A stretch of DNA of 64,000 nucleotides from Alg239-R122 sp041746135 (GTDB taxonomy: Bacteria > Pseudomonadota > Alphaproteobacteria > Sphingomonadales > Sphingomonadaceae): positions 9,018-73,017 of the forward strand of contig JBGTHQ010000041.1 of assembly GCA_041746135.1 (NCBI GenBank), in the 5' to 3' direction. The notes beneath the pieces were generated by a model. The model searched no databases, had not been told where the DNA came from, and was given only the letters and a program-made list of their open reading frames with translations. Made by a program: the position numbers and the translations under genes. Shown here piece by piece: positions 10,545-17,395 of this stretch. Numbering within the stretch: position 1 is the first letter of the stretch; the number at the start of each line of letters is the position of its first letter.

Positions 10545-11601
10545 CCGGTCCCTCATAAGCCTTGACGATGCGGCCCACGATCGGGTGGCGCACGACATCT
10601 GCGGCCGTGAAACGGATGGTTGTCATACCATCAATACCATCCAGTTTCGACACGGCATCGGCCAGACCGGATTTATGATCGCCTCCGGGCAGGTCGACCT
10701 GTTTCGGATCGCCGCAAATCACCATCCGGCTGTTCATGCCAAAACGGGTGAGAAACATTTTCATCTGCGCCGGTGTGGTATTTTGTGCTTCATCGAGTAT
10801 CACGAACGCATCGGCGAGAGTCCGTCCGCGCATGAAGGCCAGCGGCGCGATTTCGATTTCGCCGCTGGCAATACGGCGTTCAACCTGCTCGGCAGGAAGC
10901 GTGTCATAGAGTGCGTCATAAAGTGGGCGCAGATACGGGTCGACCTTGTCTTTCATATCGCCAGGCAGAAAACCTAGATGTTCGCCGGCCTCGACCGCAG
11001 GGCGCGAGAGGATAAGCCGGTCAATCGAGCCGGTGATCAGTTGCGATACCGCCTGCGCGACGGCGAGATAGGTCTTGCCGGTTCCGGCCGGTCCGAGCGC
11101 AAAGATGATATCGTCGCGTGCGATCGCTTCCATATAGGGCACTTGCATCGCCGAACGCGGGACAATCGTTTTTTTGCGCGTGCGAATCATGACGGAAGGC
11201 GGGATCGTCACGTCTTTCTTGATGATGCCGTTTAAAGTCGGCTCGTGCGCCATACCGATCAACGCCTCGACCGCGCCCGAATCGATTTCTTGGCCCTGAA
11301 TGATGCGATTATACAGTCCGGTCAGCACATCGCGGGCCTGCGCCACATCTTGCGCATCGCCTTCGATTTGAATGAGATTGCCTCTTGCGGCAATATAGAC
11401 GCCCAGCCTATTCTCGACGGCGACCAGATTCTGGTCGAACTCGCCGAACAGGGTGCCGAGAATGCCGGGCTGGTCGAATTCAAGTTCGAGCTTCGCCTTT
11501 GGCGCTGCGGGGGCAAGCACATCCAAACCGGTATCCTCATTAATGGGCTGGTTCGGATTGAATTTGGGTTTCTTGAAACCCCGCGCGCTTTTTTTCGGCA
11601 T
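10537..11601 (-). CDS. phoH: PhoH family ATPase
   Basis: PhoH-like P-loop protein of 354 residues linked to RNA metabolism. It has a basic, disordered N-terminus (MPKKSARGFKKPK), a KH-like segment (RLGVYIAARGNLIQIEGDA), then Walker A LGPAGTGKTYLA and Walker B AFVILDEAQN, with the PhoH hallmark TRFGMNSRMVICGDPKQVDLP. The ATG at 11601 shares one base with the miaB stop (TAATG) and has AGGAAAG upstream, which supports coupled translation and this start over an ATG at 11628. Confidence 0.95.
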   Translation of the reverse strand: MPKKSARGFKKPKFNPNQPINEDTGLDVLAPAAPKAKLELEFDQPGILGTLFGEFDQNLVAVENRLGVYIAARGNLIQIEGDAQDVAQARDVLTGLYNRIIQGQEIDSGAVEALIGMAHEPTLNGIIKKDVTIPPSVMIRTRKKTIVPRSAMQVPYMEAIARDDIIFALGPAGTGKTYLAVAQAVSQLITGSIDRLILSRPAVEAGEHLGFLPGDMKDKVDPYLRPLYDALYDTLPAEQVERRIASGEIEIAPLAFMRGRTLADAFVILDEAQNTTPAQMKMFLTRFGMNSRMVICGDPKQVDLPGGDHKSGLADAVSKLDGIDGMTTIRFTAADVVRHPIVGRIVKAYEGPDA

Positions 11602-12971
11602 TAAGCAGCTTTCCTTTCGATCACACACCCTTGCAGACTATTCGGGCCTGCGCTGTCAATATGCACGTCGACCATATCCCCGATTTTCGCATTCGGCGCA
11701 ATCACATGGACAGAGGTGAGCCAAGGCGTCTTGCCGACGAGCTGATGCTCTTTTTTGCCCTTTCTTTCCAGCAATATCCGCGTATCGATGCCATCGAGCT
11801 TTTTATTGAAGGCGAATTGCTGGTCGTTCAACAGCGCCTGCAGACGCTGCAGCCGTTCGTCCATCAGTTCGGGGGCGATCTGCATGTCCATATCGGCCGC
11901 AGGCGTGCCGGGACGCGGGCTGTACTTGAACGAGAAAGCCTGCGAATAATTGGCGGTACGCACAACGTCGAGCGTGGCTTCGAAATCCGCGTCGGTTTCT
12001 CCCGGAAAGCCCACGATAAAATCGCCAGACAAGGCGATATCGGGACGCGTTTCGCGTACTTTTTCCAGAATGGCGATATAGCTATGGACACTATGCGAAC
12101 GGTTCATGGCTTTGAGGATGCGGTCGCTGCCGGACTGCACGGGCAGGTGCAGATAGGGCATCAACGCGGCCACATCGCCATGCGCGGCGATCAGGCCCTG
12201 GGTCATGTCATTGGGGTGGCTGGTGGTATAGCGAATACGCTCCAGTCCCTCGATCCGGTCGAGCGCACGGATCAGTCCGTCCAGTCCGCGCTCCACGCCC
12301 ATGTCGTCGTTACCGGTCCAGGCGTTGACATTCTGGCCGAGCAGAGTGATTTCCTTGACCCCGCCATCGATCAGTGCCTTGGCTTCGTCGACCACTTCGG
12401 CCCAGCCGCGCGAGATTTCCGCACCGCGCGTATATGGCACAACACAATAGGTGCAGAATTTGTCGCACCCTTCCTGCACGGTCAGGAACGCCGAAGGGCG
12501 GGGCTGTTTCGGACGCGCGGGAAGAACCCCGAATTTGGAATTGGCCGGCATATCGGTATCGACGGCCTTGCGGCCCGTCTTCGCGATATTGATCAGTTCG
12601 GGTAGTCGGTGATAGGCTTGCGGTCCCACGACAATATCGACGCTGGGTGCGCGACGCGAGATTTCCTTGCCCTCTGCCTGTGCCACACATCCGGCGACAG
12701 CAATCATCGGGCTGCTGCCATCCTTGCGTCTTAGGCGGCCGATATCGCTATAGACTTTTTCCGCTGCCTTTTCGCGAATATGGCATGTATTCAGCACCAC
12801 CAGATCGGCATTTTCGCGTGTTGCCGCCTGGGTCATGCCCTCAGCAGAGAGCATATCGCCCATGCGTTCGCCATCATAGACGTTCATCTGGCACCCGAAC
12901 GATTTGATGTAATAGCTTTTATTGGCGTTCAGCGACGGTTTCGATTTCATATCTGATATAGTTTTCCTCAT
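11601..12971 (-). CDS. miaB: tRNA-2-methylthio-N6-dimethylallyladenosine synthase
   Basis: MiaB is a radical-SAM methylthiotransferase that adds the ms2 group to i6A37 in tRNAs reading UNN codons. The 456-residue protein has the three MTTase-domain cysteines C27, C63 and C95, the radical-SAM triad C169-x3-C173-x2-C176 (EGCDKFCTYCVVPYTRG), and a C-terminal TRAM domain with GKTPWLTSVHV. Both clusters look intact. An ATG at 12950 is an alternative start. It follows plsC by 9 bp and couples to phoH. Confidence 0.96.
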   Translation of the reverse strand: MRKTISDMKSKPSLNANKSYYIKSFGCQMNVYDGERMGDMLSAEGMTQAATRENADLVVLNTCHIREKAAEKVYSDIGRLRRKDGSSPMIAVAGCVAQAEGKEISRRAPSVDIVVGPQAYHRLPELINIAKTGRKAVDTDMPANSKFGVLPARPKQPRPSAFLTVQEGCDKFCTYCVVPYTRGAEISRGWAEVVDEAKALIDGGVKEITLLGQNVNAWTGNDDMGVERGLDGLIRALDRIEGLERIRYTTSHPNDMTQGLIAAHGDVAALMPYLHLPVQSGSDRILKAMNRSHSVHSYIAILEKVRETRPDIALSGDFIVGFPGETDADFEATLDVVRTANYSQAFSFKYSPRPGTPAADMDMQIAPELMDERLQRLQALLNDQQFAFNKKLDGIDTRILLERKGKKEHQLVGKTPWLTSVHVIAPNAKIGDMVDVHIDSAGPNSLQGCVIERKAA

Positions 12972-12980
12972 GGCGCCGCC

Positions 12981-13787
12981 CTATACATGGACGCCCGGCT
13001 CCTGACTAGCCGAAAGCGCCGCAGCGATGCGGGCGCGTGCTTCGGCGACCATCGCCTTGCGGTCGCCATAGTCGCGCGGGTCGAATGGGTCGAGATAGTG
13101 TACCACCGTCCTGAAAAATCCGGGCCGCGACAAAAGTCGCCAGGCATTTTGCGGCGCAGTTTCGTTACCGATCCAGCTGACATGATCGCGGTATTTGCCA
13201 GGATCGATATAAACCGGCTGCACCAATAGTCCTGGAGGGGGCGGGTTGAGAGCGGCCAGTAACGGCGCCTTGAACGGCAACAGCATTGTGCCGTCGGTTG
13301 TCGTGCCTTCGGGAAAGATCGTGATGGACCAGCACTGTTCGATTGCCTCGCGCAACTGGTTGATCTGGCCCGCTACGCCCATGCGGTTGGCGCGCGTTAT
13401 GAAAATGGTGTTGTTGAGTCTGCACAACCAGCCCACGACCGGCCATTTTGATATCTCTTCCTTGGATACAAAAGAGGTGCCGTTGATTCCGCCCAGCAAC
13501 GGAATGTCGAACCAGGACAGATGGTTGGAGAGCAGAACGACGTCGTGGCGGATTGGCGTACCAATCACTGTTACGCGCGCCCCGCAAATATAGCTTACCG
13601 CGCGCAGGAACAGGCGCGGCCACGGATTGGATAGCTGAAATTGCCGCCACGAATAATATAAAGGCAGGCATCCGATCAGCAACACAATCATCAGCATTGC
13701 TCGAAAACCAAACACCACAATACCTAACGGGCCAGCACCCTTCCATTTTTGATAGGGCATCGGACCGTCATACTGTTCTTCGAACAA
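12981..13787 (-). CDS. plsC: 1-acyl-sn-glycerol-3-phosphate acyltransferase
   Basis: Membrane-bound acyltransferase that makes phosphatidic acid from lysophosphatidic acid. In the 268-residue protein, an N-terminal hydrophobic helix (IVVFGFRAMLMIVLLIGCLPLYY) precedes the catalytic HX4D motif H89-LSWF-D94 and the glycerol-phosphate-binding motif FPEGTTTDG. The gene sits 6 bp behind fur and 9 bp ahead of miaB, so it is mid-operon; this fur-plsC-miaB order is common in alphaproteobacteria. Confidence 0.92.
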   Translation of the reverse strand: MFEEQYDGPMPYQKWKGAGPLGIVVFGFRAMLMIVLLIGCLPLYYSWRQFQLSNPWPRLFLRAVSYICGARVTVIGTPIRHDVVLLSNHLSWFDIPLLGGINGTSFVSKEEISKWPVVGWLCRLNNTIFITRANRMGVAGQINQLREAIEQCWSITIFPEGTTTDGTMLLPFKAPLLAALNPPPPGLLVQPVYIDPGKYRDHVSWIGNETAPQNAWRLLSRPGFFRTVVHYLDPFDPRDYGDRKAMVAEARARIAAALSASQEPGVHV

Positions 13788-13793
13788 AGCTGG

Positions 13794-14219
13794 TTAACCG
13801 TCTTTGCGGGAAAGGGAGACTCCATATAGCTCCATCCGGTGGTCGACGAGACGATATCCCAGTTTTTCCGCAATCTGCTTTTGCAACGCTTCCAATTCGG
13901 GATCGACGAATTCGACCACCTTGCCGGTTTCCACGTCGATCAGGTGGTCGTGATGCGCTTCGGGGGCCGCTTCGTAACGCGCGCGTCCGTCTCCGAAATC
14001 GTGACGATCCAAAATGCCCGCCTCTTCGAACAGACGCACGGTGCGATAGACTGTCGCAATGGATATCCGGGAATCCATGGCGGATGCCCGCTCGTGCACT
14101 TTTTCGACATCGGGATGGTCTTCGCTTTCCGACAAGACTTTGGCGATGACCCGCCTCTGGTCGGTAATGCGCAATCCGCGCTCGGCGCATAATGCTTCCA
14201 GGTCTATTTTCTGGTGCAT
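13794..14219 (-). CDS. fur: Fur family metal-dependent transcriptional regulator
   Basis: A 141-residue repressor of the Fur family, which in sphingomonads may respond to iron or manganese. The winged helix contains SRISIATVYRTVRLFEEAGIL, and the metal-binding motif HHDHLID is at residues 89-95. There is no CxxC structural zinc pair of the E. coli type (only C11). The start at 14219 has AGAGGA about 9 nt upstream and gives the family N-terminus; an ATG at 14333 would add 38 foreign residues. It heads the fur-plsC-miaB-phoH-ybeY-corC run. Confidence 0.92.
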   Translation of the reverse strand: MHQKIDLEALCAERGLRITDQRRVIAKVLSESEDHPDVEKVHERASAMDSRISIATVYRTVRLFEEAGILDRHDFGDGRARYEAAPEAHHDHLIDVETGKVVEFVDPELEALQKQIAEKLGYRLVDHRMELYGVSLSRKDG

Positions 14220-14364
14220 AAAATCTATCGTCCTCTTGGATACCACGCGACCCGCAACAAAAACGGGCCATAACCGCCAGTGTAAACGGTTATAGCCTGT
14301 TTGCAAGCCAGTCGGTGGGAAGCCTCGCCCCATGTTCAGCCCGGTATTTTACAGTCTAAAAAGA

Positions 14365-14796
14365 TTATTTTTTAAGCTTGCCGGGTTTCCGGCCGAGGCC
14401 GATTTTCTTGGCCAATTCACGGCGCTTTTCCGCATAATTGGGTGCGACCATCGGATAATCGGATGGCAAGTCCCAGCGTTGACGGTAATCGTCGGGTGTC
14501 ATGTTATACGACGTCATCAAATGGCGTTTCAGCATTTTCAGCTTTTTGCCATCTTCGAGACAGACAAGGTAATCGGGTTTTATGGATGCGCGAATGGAAA
14601 CGGCTGGCTCGGGAAGTTCTTCTTCCTTTGTGGCTGTCGCAGAAGACAGCCCAGTAAGAGCGCCATGCACATTCTGGATGAGCAAAGGCAGATCCGACAC
14701 CGCAACGCTGTTGTTGCTGACATGCGAAGAAACAATTTCGGATGTCAATGTAACGAGCATTTCATGAGTCTCGTTATCTAAACTAGTCACATTCAT
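14365..14796 (-). CDS. mucR: Ros/MucR family transcriptional regulator lacking the usual zinc ligands
   Basis: A 143-residue DNA-binding regulator of the Ros/MucR family, controllers of surface polysaccharide, virulence and cell-cycle genes in alphaproteobacteria. The conserved core DYLVCLEDGKKLKMLKRHLMTSYNMTP is followed by DYPMVAPNYAEKRRELAKKIGLGRK. In zinc-binding members the ligands are C-x2-C and H-x3-4-H; here the second Cys is Asp (CLED) and the second His is missing (KRHLMTSY), as in the zinc-free Mesorhizobium homologues. The upstream AT-rich gap holds a long interrupted palindrome. Confidence 0.9.
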   Translation of the reverse strand: MNVTSLDNETHEMLVTLTSEIVSSHVSNNSVAVSDLPLLIQNVHGALTGLSSATATKEEELPEPAVSIRASIKPDYLVCLEDGKKLKMLKRHLMTSYNMTPDDYRQRWDLPSDYPMVAPNYAEKRRELAKKIGLGRKPGKLKK

Positions 14797-14839
14797 GTGT
14801 AAGCCTTTTAAAATGATAAATTAAAAATTTTTAATCTAA

Positions 14840-14873
14840 TTCAAGTAAATATCTTTTAAAGATATATCTTGAA
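14840..14873. promoter_or_regulatory. Two-tier palindrome upstream of mucR
   Basis: An inner perfect palindrome ATATCTTT-T-AAAGATAT (14849-14865) is framed by TTCAAG (14840-14845) and CTTGAA (14868-14873). It lies 44-77 bp upstream of the mucR ATG and 28 bp past the rimI stop, in an AT-rich gap. It may be an operator, perhaps for MucR itself, or a weak rimI terminator; there is no T-tract and GC content of the stem is low, so an operator is favoured. Confidence 0.5.
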
Positions 14874-14900
14874 ATTACAAGGCTCATAATGGCAGAATTA

Positions 14901-15380
14901 CTATAGTTCGCGTCGATAAGTCAGGGCGTCGAAAAGATCCCCATCCTTTCCCGTATAGTAGTTTTTACGCTCACCAATTTGAATGAAATGCATTTTTTCG
15001 TACAAATGCCTTGCCATATTACTGTGGCGCACTTCGATGTATAAATATTTGCAGGACCGCGACTTGCTCAGTGTAAATAACCGGGATAATAATATTTGTG
15101 CCAGACCAAGTCCTTGATAATTCGGGTGAACTGCGATCAGTAACAATTCCTCTTCGTCTGCAACGGCGCGGCTGATCGTAAATGCGGCGGGACTGCCATC
15201 GGCAGCGATCGCTACCTGATTGTGGCTGAGGGGCGTGGCAAGCATCGAGAGAGTCTGCATGTACGTCCACGCTTCGCCATAGGCGGGATCGAAAGCAGCC
15301 GCCATGACAGCCATAGCGGGATCGAGAAAATCGTGCGCGACCAATTCGTCGTGAAATTCGAAAATATTAGGTTCAAGCAA
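14901..15380 (-). CDS. rimI: Ribosomal-protein-alanine acetyltransferase-like GNAT enzyme
   Basis: GNAT acetyltransferase of about 159 residues, likely RimI-type (N-acetylation of ribosomal protein S18) from its position next to tsaB. The acetyl-CoA motif is LLLIAVHPNYQGLGLAQILL; a conserved C-terminal Tyr-containing stretch is FIQIGERKNYYTG. No ATG fits: the first in-frame ATG is at 15512, deep inside tsaB. The TTG at 15380, just after the tsaB stop, gives a family-sized protein and is chosen, though AGGA lies rather far upstream. Confidence 0.8.
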   Translation of the reverse strand: MLEPNIFEFHDELVAHDFLDPAMAVMAAAFDPAYGEAWTYMQTLSMLATPLSHNQVAIAADGSPAAFTISRAVADEEELLLIAVHPNYQGLGLAQILLSRLFTLSKSRSCKYLYIEVRHSNMARHLYEKMHFIQIGERKNYYTGKDGDLFDALTYRREL

Positions 15381-15399
15381 AGTCGCGATGTTACATATC

Positions 15400-16032
15400 C
15401 TATATTTGCATCGGTCCCGTGACCATCGGCGTGGCGTCTGGCGCGCGCCCGTATACGGGCTCCGGATAAAGATTACGCAGGTCCGGGGGCAGTAGATATG
15501 CCATTCGCGCATCGGGCCAGAGCGGAAGAACGGCTGCGTTTTCTAACACTTCACCCAGGGTTTCGGCACCGCTTCCGGCGACGAAGGCGCCTTCTATATG
15601 AGCCGCCGCATCTTGCGGTCTAGCAGATAGCAAATCGTTGAAAGGCGCACCGTCTTTATCAAACATCTGGACAAAAAGCTCTCCATGCCCGCCATGCATC
15701 GCAACGCCCACATGACTGGCACCCGTATTTTGCGAAAGCGCTATCGCGGCGACCAGTGCGAGCGAGTCATATCCGCTAAGCGGCACATCCCAGGCCAGGG
15801 CAAGCGCTTTGGCCGCCGACAGGCCAACGCGTATGCCGGTAAAGCTGCCCGGACCGCAATTGACCCAAATTTCGTCCGCACGCCCACGATAGGGAAGCGC
15901 CGCAATCATGGGAACGAGGCGTTCGGCATGGCCGCGCCCGAGCTTGACGTATTCGCCCGCCACCAGTTCGCCATCATCGAGCACGGCGCAAGAACATGCT
16001 TCCGTGGCGGTGTCGATAACGAGGGTGCGCAT
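15400..16032 (-). CDS. tsaB: tRNA t6A biosynthesis protein TsaB
   Basis: TsaB is the non-catalytic ASKHA-fold partner of TsaD in making N6-threonylcarbamoyladenosine at tRNA position 37. The 210-residue protein begins MRTLVIDTATEACSCAVLDDG, has HAERLVPMI and the family's NCGPGSFTGIRVGLSAAKALA block, and ends in a short variable tail. It lies 10 bp behind the nitroreductase gene and directly ahead of rimI, the usual pairing. Confidence 0.94.
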   Translation of the reverse strand: MRTLVIDTATEACSCAVLDDGELVAGEYVKLGRGHAERLVPMIAALPYRGRADEIWVNCGPGSFTGIRVGLSAAKALALAWDVPLSGYDSLALVAAIALSQNTGASHVGVAMHGGHGELFVQMFDKDGAPFNDLLSARPQDAAAHIEGAFVAGSGAETLGEVLENAAVLPLWPDARMAYLLPPDLRNLYPEPVYGRAPDATPMVTGPMQI

Positions 16033-16042
16033 GGTGGACGGC

Positions 16043-16636
16043 TTAGACTACCGTGTTAAATTTGTCGAATTCCGGCCGTGGACTGCGGTCGAAAATGGTG
16101 CTTGGATCGCCATAGCCCAGCGTCGATATGAAATTCGATTTGATGTTGGGCATGTCGCCGAAAAATTCCTGATCTACCGCCTGATTGTCAAAGCCCGACA
16201 TCGGACCTGTATCGAGCCCGAGCGCACGCGCCGCGATGATAAAATAGGCGCCCTGTAGAGAACTGTTGCGAAATGCGTGCTCGGTACGTTTTTCAGGATC
16301 ATTCTCGAACCAGCTTTTGGCATCTGCGTGCGGAAAGAGCTCGGGCAGATATTCATGAAAATTCTGGTCCATGCCAATAATCACGCTGACAGGCGCCTTG
16401 ACGATTTTTTCTGCATTGGCATCCATGGCCATGCTGGCCAACTTCTTTTTCGCTTCATCGCTTGTGCACCAGATCATCCGTGCGGGAAGCATATTGGCCG
16501 ATGTGGGCCCCATTTTCATGAGATTCCAGATCGCTTTCAGCTGTTCTTGGCTCACCGGTTTGTCATAATAGCCGTTATAGGTACGGGCTTTGCGGAATAT
16601 CTGGTCAAGGGCGGAATCGGAAATAGGCTCGGACAT
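16043..16636 (-). CDS. Nitroreductase / malonic semialdehyde reductase-like (RutE-type) flavoenzyme
   Basis: FMN-dependent nitroreductase-fold protein of 197 residues. The N-terminus FRKARTYNGYYDKPVSQEQL and the block MGPTSANMLPARMIW match the RutE/YdfG-like (3-hydroxypropionate-forming) branch; GLDTGPMSGFDNQAVDQEFF is the second family block. No other rut genes are near, so a pyrimidine-catabolic role is doubtful and a general NAD(P)H reductase is the safer call. Start 16636 is favoured over an ATG at 16780, whose extra residues run through the nfu gene end. Confidence 0.85.
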   Translation of the reverse strand: MSEPISDSALDQIFRKARTYNGYYDKPVSQEQLKAIWNLMKMGPTSANMLPARMIWCTSDEAKKKLASMAMDANAEKIVKAPVSVIIGMDQNFHEYLPELFPHADAKSWFENDPEKRTEHAFRNSSLQGAYFIIAARALGLDTGPMSGFDNQAVDQEFFGDMPNIKSNFISTLGYGDPSTIFDRSPRPEFDKFNTVV

Positions 16637-16680
16637 AATTCTCTTTCTGTTGGAATTATAAGAAAAAAGCGGCTGTTTAG

Positions 16681-17262
16681 TCAGGCGGCGCGAACTTCGA
16701 CCACTTCGGGAACATAATGTTTCAAAAGCGATTCGATGCCTTGCTTCAGCGTAGCCGTGGACGACGGACAGCCCGCGCACGCGCCCTGCATTTGCAGGTA
16801 GACAATGCCTTCGTTAAATCCCCGAAAGACGATATCGCCGCCATCGTTGGCGACGGCCGGACGCACGCGGGTCTCGATCAGTTCCTTGATCTGCACCACG
16901 ATATCGGCATCTTCGGGGTTTTCTTCCCATTCGGCATCGTCGGCAGCCACGGCAATGGCAGCAGCACTACCCGGTTTGAACAGCGGCATGTTGGCGGAGA
17001 AATGGTCGAGAAGGACCGACAGAACGTTCGGTTTCAAATCGCTCCACGCCACTCCGGGCGCGGCGGTCACCGAAATGAAGTCGCTGCCGAAAAAGACGCC
17101 GGTCACGTCGCCCAAATTGAAAAGGGCCTCTGCCAGCGGAGAAGCTTCGGCGTCTTCGGGCGACGCAAAGTCGCGGGTGCCAGCGTCCATGACCTGCTGT
17201 CCGGGCATGAATTTGAGGGTGGCGGGATTGGGTGTCGTTTCGGTTTCAATAAGCATGGACAT
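16681..17262 (-). CDS. NifU-type Fe-S scaffold/carrier protein
   Basis: NfuA-like carrier that delivers iron-sulfur clusters to client enzymes. The 193-residue protein has the N-terminal Nfu domain (ETETTPNPATLKFMPGQ), an acidic linker, and the C-terminal NifU domain with GGDIVFRGF and the cluster-binding cysteines C162-x2-C165 (GACAGCPSS). MiaB, a two-cluster radical-SAM enzyme, lies downstream in the same direction, a plausible client. A second ATG at codon 3 is equally possible. Confidence 0.92.
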   Translation of the reverse strand: MSMLIETETTPNPATLKFMPGQQVMDAGTRDFASPEDAEASPLAEALFNLGDVTGVFFGSDFISVTAAPGVAWSDLKPNVLSVLLDHFSANMPLFKPGSAAAIAVAADDAEWEENPEDADIVVQIKELIETRVRPAVANDGGDIVFRGFNEGIVYLQMQGACAGCPSSTATLKQGIESLLKHYVPEVVEVRAA

Positions 17263-17395
17263 AATGTGGTGCGAAGGTGCCCCTTATTCAAGTTTCGCAA
17301 ATGGCAAAATGCACAACATTACATTGCCGCAGAATTAGCTTTATGTGCACGCTATTCACTGGCCAGCAAGCCAGCGTCTGCTTATAGCTGTTTTT

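Noticed and set aside
16043..16636. Assignment as a dedicated pyrimidine-catabolism gene (rutE)
   Set aside because: Sequence resembles RutE but no rutA-D, F or G genes are nearby, so only the enzyme family is claimed.
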